Assembly (NCBI GenBank): GCA_964057225.1
Contig: OZ059896.1
Location: 9,920,001-9,984,000 of the forward strand
Length of the DNA stretch: 64,000 nucleotides
Direction of reading: 5' to 3'
Origin: Auanema rhodensis
Taxonomy: Eukaryota; Nematoda; Chromadorea; Rhabditida; Rhabditidae
The notes under the pieces were generated by a model. It saw nothing but the letters and a program-made list of their open reading frames with translations, did no database searches and was not told the DNA's origin. The position numbers were made by a program, and so were the translations under genes. The first letter of the stretch is position 1, and every line of letters starts with the position of its first letter. Shown here piece by piece: positions 38,333 to 50,523 of this stretch.

Positions 38333-38744
38333 AGACCAATTACTGACTTTTGATAATCATAAGATTCTAATAATTTTAGAAAGAGTAGACAATAATAGCC
38401 ACAATGATGATTTCCGAATTCTTGAATTTGACATGTTGATAAAAGTATTCTATCTTTTTTATTTCTACTCTTGAGATATTGTTGAAGTTCTAGAGGAGGA
38501 TTTAATCCAAAAGAATCAAAATAATAAATATTTTCTTTGTTTTTAGAATAACAAACCCAATAAGTACCTTTATTATTAGAAGAATCTAGATTGAGAATAC
38601 CAATTTATTTTTCCTTAATTCCTTGTGGTGGCAAAGTGTCTCTCATAAAGACTCCTCTAAAATCCTAGATTCCCAATATTTCTGCTAATTCTATGAGTTC
38701 GAAGTTAGTAAGAGGTTTCAAAGTTTTATCTAGCTTCACCATTT
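38330..38744 (-). pseudogene. Maverick adenain-like cysteine protease remnant
   Basis: It starts MVKLDKTLKPLTNFELIELA and is interrupted by two in-frame stops (near 38665 and 38609). The following uninterrupted part contains LNLDSSNNKGTYWVCY, YYFDSFGLNPP, then QEFGNHHCGYYCLLFLK. This order (GT-H-W, FDSFG, QxxxxxxCGxYC) is that of adenovirus-type C5 cysteine proteases, which process capsid proteins. The catalytic Cys region is kept, but the catalytic His before W is Tyr here. Two stops and the missing His make it inactive. Confidence 0.8.
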
Positions 38745-38751
38745 ATTGAGC

Positions 38752-39961
38752 TTATTTTTTATCTTCAGAGATACTACAACTTTCTTTCTAAAATCGACAT
38801 CCTTGAAATTTCAAAAAAGTGTGAAAATGACACAATTTCCGAGTATTTAGGCATGAAAATAGAAAATGAAAATTGAAATCAACATCTCAACAGAAAATTG
38901 GTTGAACATGCATAAAAATCATGGAAAATAAGCACTTTTTAGTGCTTTTAAAAATTGACTCATTTCATACTTTTTCAAAAAAGTGGTTTAAATGAGGCTT
39001 TATAGTGACTTCAGAGAATGAAAATGTATTGAAATGACTGAAATGTTGAAAATGGTATTATAATCCTTCATTTCTATACTACTTTTATGTGTAGTTTTAA
39101 TAACCTCTTTTTCAAAATAAGATATATTTTCAAATAGTTGTACAACATGATCAAAAAATATTTAATAAGGAAAGGCAATGACAATACAATGGTAAATGTA
39201 CATATACTAAAGAAAGAAAAAATAATCTTATACGTTTGTTTGAACTGGAAGTAGTAAGACTCGGATCCGTAAAATGACCCGTGTGAACGAAAAAGAAATG
39301 TGAGTGGTGGAAGAACCACAACTGAAAAGATATGGGAGAAAAAAGATAAAGGTGCCAAAGGATTATATACATAGAGAAGAAAAAGAATAGTTAATTAGGA
39401 AAGTAATGTAGAGGATGAGTGTAGAGAGAGCAGCAAAAAACGATCGAGTAAATGGGATATGAGCACTAAATGAACAGCGGTGTAATTATAAGTGGACGGC
39501 AAAACTGCGACCTACTACTGGTCATTGGTCTGACAGCCGAAGTCATGAAATCGCTACTTTATCAGTGATTGATAAGTGAGGGTGGAGACTCAGTATTTAT
39601 TGGCTAAACCCTCGGATACTATTTATTTTGAATACAACTGATCATTAGCTGGACTTCAGAGCTTTTCAAGCAACAGCATTATTAATAAAATTAATACAAT
39701 TATATTCCATTATTTATATAATAATAATAATAATAATAATAAATATATAAAATAATTAATCATTAATAATTATAAAAAATAAAATATTCTATTGTCAACT
39801 ATCAAATAGTTTCTGAACTTTGACCATTTTGATGTCTTAATTACCACAGTTCGGCTGTGTTCAACTGTGAAAATTTTCTTGAGACACAAGAATGAATAGT
39901 TTTTCATCACGTTTAGCTGAAATATTATGTATTTTCTTAACTAGGTTCTTATTTTATTTCT
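38752..39961 (-). repeat. Right terminal inverted repeat of the Maverick
   Basis: Reverse complement of the left repeat, including both hairpins, the trinucleotide tract and the paired open frames. The outer end reads aaataaaataagaacctag on the minus strand, against a slightly shorter start on the left. Confidence 0.9.
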
Positions 39962-40018
39962 GCATTTGCAAGAATTGACTTAGTATTTCAGTATAATCAC
40001 GATTTCGTCACTTATAAT

Positions 40019-40512
40019 ATGTTTGCGACGAAAGAAACGTTGTAAAGAGCCAAGAAGTGAAGTAAGGCAGAATAAGGGCAGCCCTAAATCAGGATCACAC
40101 TCATTTCGAAATGAAACACGTTTGTGACTTATGTTCATAAAGCTTAAACTTATATTTTAAGGTTCGTTTAGTAGTCGACAGCACCAAAAGGTGGAAAAGA
40201 AAGAGAAACATAGAAAAGAGAAGAAAGAACACAGTGCTAAAAAAGAATCATTCAAATTTTCTGGAGAATATAAAAGTGATACATCTAAAATTGGTGAAGA
40301 AGATTCTTTGGATCAGTTAAAGCCTAGAAAACAACAAGCAAAGCGCAAGCAGGACGTGAGCAATTTTTTAAAACTTTGAACATTGCTGCTTTACAAGAAA
40401 TTTTCAGATTGGTAACAATTTAGTAAAAAATAAAGGAGAATATAAAACATGGAACGTTTATATGGAAAGCAGTGATTTTGACGAGACGGTTAATGATGAG
40501 AAGAAACAATAA
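40019..40512 (+). CDS. Lysine-rich 103-residue protein, unknown function
   Basis: Three exons join in phase: 40019-40041, 40172-40355 and 40408-40512. They have clean sites (gtaaag donor, cgtttag acceptor, gtgagc donor, ttttcag acceptor). The product starts MFATKETFSRQHQKVEKKEK, continues with a K/E/R-rich nuclear-type stretch (KHRKEKKEHSAKKESFKF, later KPRKQQAKRKQ) and ends VYMESSDFDETVNDEKKQ. It is probably small, charged and nuclear. The family is not recognised. The start codon is only 58 bases outside the right end of the Maverick, so the element has replaced or displaced the natural promoter unless that lies in the repeat. The exon 1 choice rests on phase and sites. Confidence 0.6.
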
Positions 40513-40919
40513 TGGCATACTGTAGATTACGATATCGTTAAAAAATACGTGACAGACAGTACTGTAAAGTATGCTCTGCGAATCACATTGTATATCCCAA
40601 AGTTGCCAAATTTTAAAATTAATATTGATTAGTAGCAAACAATAATTACTACATGTTATTTTTTTTAACTATGCTAGTATGATTTAATTCTTAAATTTCA
40701 GCTTATCTGGTCTCATTGCGAAAGTTTATCAAAAATAAATCTTATTTTTAGCGACTTCTTTAATCATTGATTACTAAACGTATTTGGTTTTTTTCATCTT
40801 TTACTGTATATTATTTGTGATAGTTATTAACTATTCAAATATATTAATGTAGAAAATATTTTTTGTTGTTGTTTTGTTTTAAAAAAAACGTTTTATATAT
40901 CTATATTATCAGGGAAACC

Positions 40920-43291
40920 ATGTCCTCCAGCAATGAGAGGTATGTCTAGTTTTACGAAAAATCTAATTTTTATTTAAGAAGTTTAAAACGGAAACGAAGA
41001 ACAGCTACAACTAAGGATAATGACAAAGTCTAATTCTTTAAATCAGTCTCTGAGTGATCTCAATTTTTTTAGGTATTGCCTCCACCTCCTACTCCTCCTG
41101 GATTGTGCGGAGGTAAGTTAATTTTCGCTTTGATTAATAATGTTATTACTTATTGCAGATGGTTTGTAAAGTTTTCAGTTTTCAATATTTGATGTTTCCC
41201 GTTTTAGACGACAGCGATGGAGAAATTATTTGTCTTGGCGTTTTTCCGGTAAATCTTCATTTGTTATTCTTCATCATATTATTTTAGACCGAAGGTGCCA
41301 AGAAAGATAAAAAAACTGATGGAAAGTTTTCGATCTGCCCTGAAAGTTTAAATCACAAAGTCGATTCTAATGGAGCCAGTATGACACGCATTTAAAGGTG
41401 TTCACCAAATGAGAGTTAATGTTTTCAGATGAGGAACAAGAAGAATGCATGATTCTTGAAGTTTCAAAAAAGAATCCAGTCGTGGAAAACTACAATCCAG
41501 CAGAGATTACGGGGGATGATGATTGTATGGTTGTTGGCAGCGGGTAAAACTTAAAACAGTTTTTTTTGCTTATATTATATTCATTTAGACCAGAACTACA
41601 AACAAATTCTACCACACGGGTTAAACCTTTCAAATGTAAAAGTTGTAGTGCGGGATTTGTAACACAAAGTGGATTAAATATGCACGCAGCGTCTTCTCAC
41701 AAAACTGATGTTAGCATAGCAGAGCAGTTCTGTTCTCAGGTTATATTCAGAATTTATTCATGTTAACCTATATTCTACTAAGTTATTTTAGGATTTTGGA
41801 CTTCCAGTGGGGGATGTGATAACCTATGTATGTAGAACTTGTTGTGTGTGTTTTGAAGACAGTAAGAGATATAGTGAACATATCCAGGCTCACTTGTCGC
41901 TTTCACCATTCTTGTAAGCTTTTCATTAAGAATGTTATAATATGAATTTCTTTCAGCCAATGCAATTTCTGCAGTGGAACTCAAGTCTGTGCCAAAGATT
42001 TAGAGCGACACCACGAGAGACATATGAGTAAAATTTTACCTGAACCTTTTAAATATATGTGTGTGCACTGCGAAAAACCAACATCTTTCCTAAAGGTCGG
42101 CTGACTTGAGCGATCCATTGCAAAAAATTTTTTTAGGAATCTTCTTTCATATACCATCTTGCTACAACACATAACGCTCCTATTTATGTGTTTTGTAAAT
42201 CGTGCGGTGCTGGTTCTTGTCAAGGGAGCACTATCATTAAGCATGTTAAAGAAGGCAAATGTAAGAGGCAAATGGTTAGTTACATGTTGCGTAATTCGAA
42301 AAAGCCAATTTTTAGATGCCATCTACCATGAACATTGGTTTTACGATAGCAACAGACTTGAAACTTGAACCGAGAGATGAGAAGCTGCACTTGGCTACTC
42401 TAAATGCTTTTCCTGTACGCAGCTGGTACTAATTGTTTTACTTAAGCTTGTTATTTTAGAATAATTTCCTAACATTGTCACCATGTACTCACCGGACATT
42501 CATTAGATTCGGAAACGTGTTCACTTCTTGTCCAGATGAAACAACTTCTGGCAAATGTTTTGGAATCGTAAAAAGAGTTTTCACTCTTCAATTATAATTC
42601 TTAATTTTCAGGTGAATAGCCATAGATGGCAGACTATAATGGCTGCCAAAGAGTCGAACGGCATTTGCGATGATTCCATTTTGAACAGATATCGAAACAA
42701 TGAAAATAAAGACGCCGACGCGTTAGATTATTTAACATATTTAATGAATAACCCTGGTTAAGCATATCTGTTAATTTAATTTAATAAATTCTTTTTAGTG
42801 CCATCTAAGCCTATTCCTCCTCGCCTTTCCGCTGCACATAGAAAACTAGCTGGAGTTAAGAATAATCAAATTAATACAGATAAAGTATATATTTTTTAAT
42901 TTGCTTATTGAATTCTCTTTTGATAGATGATACAATGCTTTTTCTGCAAGAAGCGATTACCTATTGTTAGTTGTGCACTGGCATCAATGATAAATACACA
43001 GAGATTATGCCATCAAATTGCTTACTTACCAGATTTCAAAACAAGTAATACATCTCCTACAGTTTTTTCCAATTTGATGAAAAAATTGAAAGGTAGATTA
43101 CTGGTAAAATAATTATGATCCTAACTATCAATACTGCAGTAGCAGGATACCAAGCATCAGATGATCAGCCGGTTGTTCCATTTTGTAAAGAACACTTCGA
43201 TAAATCAATGGTCGGTAATGATAGTGTGGTAACAAGTATGGCTATTTTGAAAGTTGATAATAATGAAAATTTGCGTGCCTTTGTGAGCTAA
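40920..43291 (+). CDS. Multi-zinc-finger nuclear protein
   Basis: At least 13 short-intron exons join in phase from ATG 40920 to TAA 43289. The N-terminus is basic (LKRKRRTATTKDNDK), then proline-rich (LPPPPTPPGL), then acidic linkers. The finger region has classic C2H2 units: KPFKCKSCSAGF with two His, YVCRTCCVCFEDSKRYSEHI, FQCNFCSGTQVCAKDLERHH, YMCVHCEKPTSF with a longer loop, and a C2HC-like FCKSCGAGSCQGSTIIKH. A later pair-of-cysteines region (IQCFFCKKRLPIVSC, then PFCKEHF) may bind a further zinc. It is probably a DNA- or RNA-binding nuclear regulator. The fingers lack the TGEKP linkers of the large Kruppel families. Orthologue not recognised. Introns are about 40-60 bases. Confidence 0.8.
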
Positions 43292-43967
43292 GTTTAACTT
43301 TTCATATATATTTTTATTGCTGCTTGTATTGATATGCCTTCAATTTTAATATTTCTGCTACTTTTCTGTAACTAAATTTGCACCTGCATTGTTACAAATG
43401 CTTTTCCCATCTTCAAATTAACAAGTATCTTTAATCGATTTTAAAAATCTGTAGTTTAGTGAACATGTGGTTTTTTTGAACCGCATATTATATTTTATTT
43501 CTTCTTGTTATTAATTTTTCCTCACCCAATATAAATCTAACTCTTTAATGATATTTTGTTAGAAATACGGAATTCAATGCTGTATATGTCTAACTATACT
43601 TTTTCATTCCATTTTGTTTTATAAGAAGTAAAATTCCATGTTCAATGTATGGTTAGTTTTGAAGTATTTTTATGCATTCAAATTTATTTTAGTTCATTGC
43701 TGGTGATTGAGATTTAGTGTAAAATTCGATATTGGAGATCAGTTGAGCCGCATGGGTCGTAATTGTTTTATCGATTAGTTCCACATTTGTTTTAGTTGTG
43801 AGAAATATAGAGTAGCTTCCTCGTCGCTGTTGGGATAGTTTGCGGTATTGCTGAATAATTTTATTTAAAAAATTGTTTCGCTATTAGTTTATACCTAGTA
43901 ATGGGCCGAGTGTGAGATGGCTGTTCCGTGGCTTTAAAGTAACTAGCTGGCATTAGTTTGAGAGAAA
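43292..43967. other. Convergent 3' spacer
   Basis: AT-rich, between the ends of the zinc-finger gene (plus) and the receptor gene (minus). It presumably holds both 3' UTRs. Nothing else was recognised. Confidence 0.5.
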
Positions 43968-45202
43968 TTATGAATATAGATGGTGTACTAAAGATTTCAT
44001 AATTATAATGAGCCGGCGTACAATATTCTTACGAAGCTATCAGAAGTTCCATTAGTAGAACAAAAAATGGAGTAATTGATTTACCCCAAATCACAAATTG
44101 CATAAATATGCCCATAATTAACACTGTTGTAACATTGAAGCAAATAATGAAAAAAAATACTCTTGTAATCTGCAATTTTTAAAATGCATTAGTGTTTGCC
44201 ATTTTTGAAAGCATACCTTCAATACACGAGCGTTTTCTTTTAATTGATAGCGTTGACTTAAAGCATAATCACGGTAGGACCGTAGTTTTTCAACTGTGTG
44301 AAGCATCCTCATGTTACACCAAATCAGAACGTTTATCCACTGCATTAAAAAATATTTTTAGTAAAAAAATGAATTCATACAGCAAATGATATCCCTATTA
44401 TAGCATATCCTATGATAAAGCAGGTGATCAAATCCATTCTAAGCTTAGTTGTGTTGATTGACATATGTGTTGTAATCAAAAACTTCAAGATTATTAAAAA
44501 AACCGACAAAGCTATAAATGATAAATGTACTTGGATATGTTTATATATAATCATATAAACATACAAGCATTTCTTTTATTTTCGTAATGTCTTATACTTA
44601 ATGTTGCCCATGTTCTCTCAATTACAACAGCAAAAATAATGAACCAGGATGACCAAAGACGATGAAGTTTAACTATACCGCATACCACAAGCAAATAATC
44701 GTCACTGGATTCAACTGCAATAGATCTTATTTCTATTATTTAATTTTAAATTTCTTACATCCTATATATATCCATCCGACTTGATAGCACATGAGTAATA
44801 ATTGTGCAACAAAAAAAGCATTATATTCCAATAGATGACAAAAATAGATCCATTTCAAGTTCTTATGAATGCTGCTCATATTATAAGCTTTATAAGTTAG
44901 CATTCCATTGACAGCAGCGTTTAAACAAAGAATAACTACTTCCATTTCCATTAAAACAGTAAATAAAGGTAATAGAGGAATTTTATCTAATTGCCTCCTA
45001 GAAAATATGAAAATCAGAAATATTTTGTCACTGTAGACTAAATTAACTTACCAGTCAATATATAACGGTATGTAAAAGGTATTATCAGAATAAGTTGAGA
45101 AATCTGTGATGTTGCGTCTAAAAACGATGTTTTTTTGAAAACAAGAAGATTTTTCTTTAATAGTGAAACTTACGCCCAGAGCACACGCCAACGTGCCGAC
45201 AT
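43968..45202 (-). CDS. SRE-type nematode chemoreceptor (GPCR)
   Basis: Exons join in phase from ATG 45202 (MSARWRVLW) to TAA 43968-43970 across short introns. The N-terminal SDNTFYIPLYIDW precedes TM1 and is typical of SRE receptors. TM segments follow: FTVLMEMEVVILCLN, then CHLLEYNAFFVAQLLLMCYQ, WFIIFAVVIERTWATLSIRH, FLIILKFLITTHMS, CFIIGYAIIGISFAW and VFFFIICFNVTTVLIMGIF. The motif ERTWATLSIRHYE matches the ERxxAT...YE signature that follows TM3 in the SRE family, and LSQRYQLKENARVLK matches the conserved intracellular segment before TM6. SRE proteins are seven-pass receptors of chemosensory neurons. The C-terminus (LRKNIVRRLIIIMKSLVHHL) is short and a clear TM7 is weak, so the 3' end could be mis-modelled or the copy truncated. 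Confidence 0.78.
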
Positions 45203-45984
45203 TTTGGAAACCTACTAGAAGAAATGATGAGAATTCACTTAAATTCCAATATTGCTTAATCTGGGACACTATTATATTTTCTTCATTTCGAATGATTATT
45301 CATTAAACATTGGCTTTAATTAAAGAACTTTAAGAATGACGTTGAGATTATTCTTCATTCTTATTTGTTTTTCAATTAAAACATTTAAATATCCAGACAA
45401 TTGGGCAATATTCAATATATTAAATGAATGAATCCTATTATACAATAACTCGCTCACGCAACAATTCTATGAACATACAAACTTATAGAAGCTTTTACAA
45501 GTTTGTATGTAGTTAATTATGATGTTCAATGATGAATAGTAATGTATATTCAAAATAATATACATTTTTTTGTATTTGATGATTAATTACCTCATAACTC
45601 TTACAAGAACTTAATGGTTGTACTTTATTTTAATTGCAAGCAGAGTTGCCAAATATATTTATTTGTTCCCCTACCCTTGACTATTGGGATGCTGATGCCT
45701 TTTAGTTCAAATTTCCTCGAAAAGTTTAACTTTCTATGATTTCACTTGTGTTCAGAAACGTTTATCTTTGTGAATTTCGGACTTTCTGAAAATTTTCTGA
45801 GAGAAAATATAACCACATGTTTTCTCTCTGTAGAAGAGACAGCTGAAGTTCGCATTAGAAGAAAAAGAAAAGATTACGAATAGCTTGTCCTGGAAGAAGA
45901 AAGAGTGAAAGAGAATAGGGCGGATCTGAGAGATATGTCGGTCGTAAGCTTTTCTGCCAATTGACTAGGTGTGTGCAAAACACC
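45203..45984. promoter_or_regulatory. Divergent promoter region
   Basis: About 780 bases between two start codons facing away from each other (receptor gene minus, propeller gene plus). It presumably holds both promoters; no specific element was identified. Confidence 0.3.
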
Positions 45985-48900
45985 ATGGACGACGATGAAG
46001 ATATTGCATGGATTAGAGAAGATACTACTACTCAGGTACTAATTATTTCTATTACGAGTAACTTAATATTAGTATAGGATACAACTTTGATTTATATTTA
46101 CAGGTAAATAACGATGATACAAAACCAGAAGTTGCAGTTGTTCCAACTCCTATTATAACTATACAGTCGGCACCAACTCCACCACCTACTACAGATATTG
46201 CTGACGAATTTAATTGTATATTCAAACTTAGAATATTTAAACTTCTATCAAAAACTTATAGATTCAAATGAGCCTGAGCCTGCTCAGTCGGTTAATAATC
46301 CACCACCAACCACTGAGAATGTTCAATCAATTTCTACCACCGTAGCTCCTGCTCCAGATTCTATTCCTAATAATGAAAATAATTCACAGTCAGGAGAGAA
46401 GTCTACTTCATCGGATTGCTCCAAATTTGATATAAGTTAGTATTCAAATTTAAAATATGCCGCTACCCTAAATGATATCCAGATTTTCTAAAATTTCAAT
46501 TTCGAAATGCTTTCGGTCTTACTTTTAAAGCTTCAAATCTACATATAGCAAAACTTCCTCAGCAGACAAACTTTAAAACATTTTTAAGTTGGTTTTGTGA
46601 TATGTGGAACATTCATTTAAGCGCGCAAGCATATATTTTTCTTTAAGTAAAACCTATTATTGTTCTATTGCTTTATCTATACATATACGTTCTAAAATCA
46701 TATCTTTGATAAACCCGAACCAATCATTTTCAATATTATCACATTTTTTTTAGATGAATATGAGAAGAAGCTAAATGCTACGACACATGAAGCGTTGAAA
46801 TTGTTGGATCAAATTGGAGCAAAGTCTACTCAACTTATAGAACAAAACAAGCAAATTACACAAGAGTATAAATATTAATAACAACAACTTCAAACAATAT
46901 TCTATTTCTATTCAGCTTGACAGTTCAAAATGAGGAATTGCTAAATCAGGATAATAGTATTCGACATAAAACCATTGAAGATCATGTACAAGTTCCAACT
47001 ATTTCTCAACTTCCTTCAGGAGGGTATGTTATTACTATTAATACAAATAATTGTGAATATCAAAGCATCTGATTTTTATTTCTTTTTTCCTACCTATTTG
47101 TCGATATTCATTTGTTATCCTTGAGTGAAAAGGCTTCTGTTCAACTAAAATGACAACTGACTCTTAGAAGTATGTCCTTCCCACCCACGCAATCAGCAGC
47201 TCAAAATAGCGTGGAAGAAAGCAAGACCCAGAAATATTTAATATTTCTTAATTTCTTTAAAGACTTACCGAATATAGTGAAATACTTATTCAGTTTTATC
47301 TTAAAGTTTAAGAAGTACAATAAATTTTTTTTTGTAGTAATCGCCTATTCAATTATAATTCTGCCCTTAAAAAAATTAGTCTGATGAATTTTTAAATTAT
47401 TTTGCATGTAAAGCTGAAGAAACAAGAAGAATAATGTAATTTTAATATTGAGTTCATTTTCCAATATTTCGATCAATTTGATACTTCCAGTATTTTTTTT
47501 ATTTCTTCAACAATGGAGAATCAAAAATGATATGAAGACGATGAAAAAAAGTGATATTTCTAGAACATACGAATAATCAAACTTTTCAATTTTATTTCTA
47601 ATTTTTAGTCTTTTGAACATATTGAGCCAATTTATACAACCTATAAAATATTTTTTAATATCTAAAAATGATCTAAAGATCAAATATGATAATTCTACGA
47701 AATTTTGTTTTTTTCAGATTACCTCGAAACGTGGAGTCAGTTTTAATTGGAGGCCTAGAAGCAGTTACGGGATGTGTCGTTCTGCCAACAGGGCTTATCT
47801 TGATTACTGATGCTGTTCAAGGAATTCAATTATTTGATATTGAAGGAAATGTTGTTCGAAAGGTTTTTTTAATTCAAAAGTCAATCAACAGCTTATTCAC
47901 ACAATTGATATTCAGGTTTCTAATCCAGACTGGCACAACCCTCGAAGTCCTTTGTCACATAAGGATCATATATTGGTATGCGAAACTCAGCTGATTAGTT
48001 TTTGAGGAAGTCAGACGTAAAAGAACATCTGAAATGACATAATAGAATAATACAAGATGGGCATACATTTTTTAGAAAAAATAATAACAATGATCCAACT
48101 ACTTTCAGCAGTATTTCAAAGAAAACAAAATATCATAATGTGACATATAGCAGCAAAGCAAAAAAAGAAAAACATTATTCAAAAAAATTAATTAATTATT
48201 CTTTTCTTTAAAATATTTAATTAGAACATCGATCTCTTCTCATTGAAACATTTCAGCTTCTGGCGGATGTCAAGATAGAAGGCGAATATCTTCGACATAT
48301 TTTAAAATTCACTGCGAATTTGGAATATGTTGCTAAAATTGAAGGACCACAATGGCTTGTTGGACGAAATATTCTGTCAGATAGGCTATCTATAGCTCAT
48401 ACCGATTACTTATACCTATCAGCATGTGGTCAGGTAAGTATTCCAATATTGAATAACATAGCAACGCCGATATTTGAAGATTTCATCTGCCATATATGAA
48501 TTAAGTCCTGTTGGTCAATGGACTGAGCTTGATTTTCGTCAATCAGAGTCTTATATTGATATGTTAGCATTTGCTACAATTGGTACTATTACTCAATTAT
48601 TGGTTGTAGAAGGTTAATTTTTACTATTGAATAAGAAAAACAATGCCTATTGTTCATTTTCTGTTTTTTCCAACTATTTTATAAGATATCATATAATTTT
48701 CTTATTATAGGAAGAAAAAACTATGTTCTTCAGTTATCCATTCGGGAATCCCAGGTTGTAGATCGACGACGTCTTGCTATCTGCCAAAGACCTGGTGCTT
48801 TAGCAAAGGACGATGCAGGTTTTTAACATTGCTAATGCTAATGAAAACAATGTATGTTACCTAGGTCGTTTGTTCGTTGCCGATAAAGCAACCGCCTGTA

Positions 48901-49046
48901 TTCATCTTGTCGATACGGTTCAATGGGTTTCTGATAAAAATTTAGCTTGCACAGAATCAGTTGTACCGTACTTTAATGCCAAATGGGGCTTACTTGCTAT
49001 ACCTGTTAAAACAGCAGTGCGTCTTCAGAAGTACTCTTTCCGTTGA
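45985..49046 (+). CDS. Coiled-coil protein with beta-propeller-like C-terminus
   Basis: About eleven exons join in phase from ATG 45985 (MDDDEDIAWIREDTTTQ) to TGA 49044. Residues about 20-115 are Pro/Thr/Ser-rich and disordered. Then comes a coiled-coil-like part (YEKKLNATTHEALKLLDQIG and LIEQNKQITQEDLTVQNEEL). The C-terminal 250 or so residues contain repeated hydrophobic strands with turn signals such as AVTGCVVLPTGLILITDAVQ, GIQLFDIEGNVVRK, ICQRPGALAKDDAGRLFVAD and ATACIHLVDT. These resemble NHL/six-bladed propeller repeats. TRIM-NHL proteins share such propellers, but no RING or B-box is present here. One intron (about 47023-47715) is much longer than the rest. Family not firmly recognised. 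Confidence 0.7.
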
Positions 49047-50523
49047 AAGCTAAACCATTCGGGTATTTCATGTTGCACTCCCGTTGTAATCATTTTTGAA
49101 TATAATTAAATAATAACTAATGAATTTCATATAAGTTTTTTCATGTTTTGCGTTACATGGACCAAAAATTGATCAGCAAATTATTGCGATATACTAAAAA
49201 AGACAAGTTTATAATATATATCTTTATACATGTTTAAAAATAAAGGACAAAATTTAGTTGCATGAAATCAGTGACAAAAGCTTGGCCTAAATAGTCTATA
49301 TCACGATTAAATGATTAAAAAGATGCAAGAAATAAGTATATGTAAATAATTGTAGCTCTCAAATAAACTAAACCCGATAGCTTTTTCTCATTGCCTATAT
49401 ATGCTGACATCTCAGTTGAGAAATATGTTATTGATCTATATGGAGCATTTTGTCCAATCACAGGATGGTTTAAGACGCTTTACATAGAACTCTGATAAAT
49501 TAAACAAGGAGGCAACATACATTAGGTTATTGTGCTTATTTCTGTTAAAAATACTCTTACTCACGATTGAATAACTTTCTTAAATATGATAAACCAACTA
49601 AGAAATGGCAAAAGAAGTATACTCACTAGGAAACAAAAACAGAAAATTTTTTGAACTTATTTAAGATATAAGGCAAAGTCACTACCAGCGCATACTACCG
49701 TACGAAAAAAATTACTTGGCCCGTTATGATAAAAAAAGATCTAGAACAGTTGGAGAGAGCATATAAGGTACAAGGTATGACACCAAGTACATGAACGGGA
49801 CTGGAAAATGAGAATTCAAGGCTTCCAGTAAAATTGGGTTATTAAACATTAGAAAATAAATCAGTTGAACTATAGGGAACTAAATACAACGAAATAGTTA
49901 ATAGAATTGGGGAAATCACAAAACATAAACACTATTATCACACGGGTACATGAGCATTCAGTCAAATAAACTGAGAAATATGAATATGTGCAAAAGGCGA
50001 AAATGGGAAAGAATAGATCATAAATGGCAGAAGACAGGGTAGTCAGGAGCAAGTAATAAACCGCGTTTCGATAAAAACACCAATTTTTTGCGTAATTTCA
50101 AGTCAAATGAGGACAAATAAAATTTCTAATTAAAATTCTTCTATACTTTAACATTGATAGAGAATGAAATAAAAAAACATAGACAATGTACGATTGATGA
50201 TGACTTTGAAGAACTGATTATCAGTTACAGTTGTATGACTTTGTCATATATGCGGAATTATATTATGAAGAGTAAAGAACATGATATGTGTTGAATGTAG
50301 AGGCTGTAGGATGACTAATGCCTAATAAACAGGCATATAGCAGCGCAGAAAGAACAATAACAATTAGGAATAAATAAATGCAAAAAAAAAATAAATATAG
50401 AGAATAATGAGGAAGGAAAGGAGAGTGGAAGCAGAAGCTCTTACCAAAGCACGTGATATGATATGTATTTTAAGTAGATCAGCTCTTGGCATTAGGGATG
50501 CCACAGTTTATTTTTTCCGTTAA
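49047..50523. other. Convergent 3' spacer, nothing recognised
   Basis: About 1.5 kb between the stop of the propeller gene and the stop of the diacylglycerol kinase. Purine-rich on the plus strand. No exon-like block. Confidence 0.5.

Larger units (their letters stand above)
34161..39961. mobile_element. Maverick/Polinton element, non-autonomous, with captured gene piece
   Basis: A 5.8 kb unit is bounded by inverted repeats of about 1.2 kb that start AG and end CT. Inside are remnants typical of Mavericks: a chromodomain integrase, an FtsK/HerA-like packaging ATPase and an adenovirus-type cysteine protease. No family-B DNA polymerase, major capsid or minor capsid gene is present, so most of a 15-20 kb Maverick is missing. 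All three element genes carry frameshifts or stops. A segment of an intron-containing gene lies between the left repeat and the integrase. No clear 6 bp target duplication was found (tctgtg on the left, gcattt on the right). The family assignment rests on co-occurrence of these three gene types with long inverted ends. Confidence 0.88.

Noticed and set aside
34155-39967. 6 bp target-site duplication of the Maverick
   Set aside because: The bases flanking the two ends (tctgtg and gcattt) do not match. The ends differ slightly, so the exact border is uncertain.
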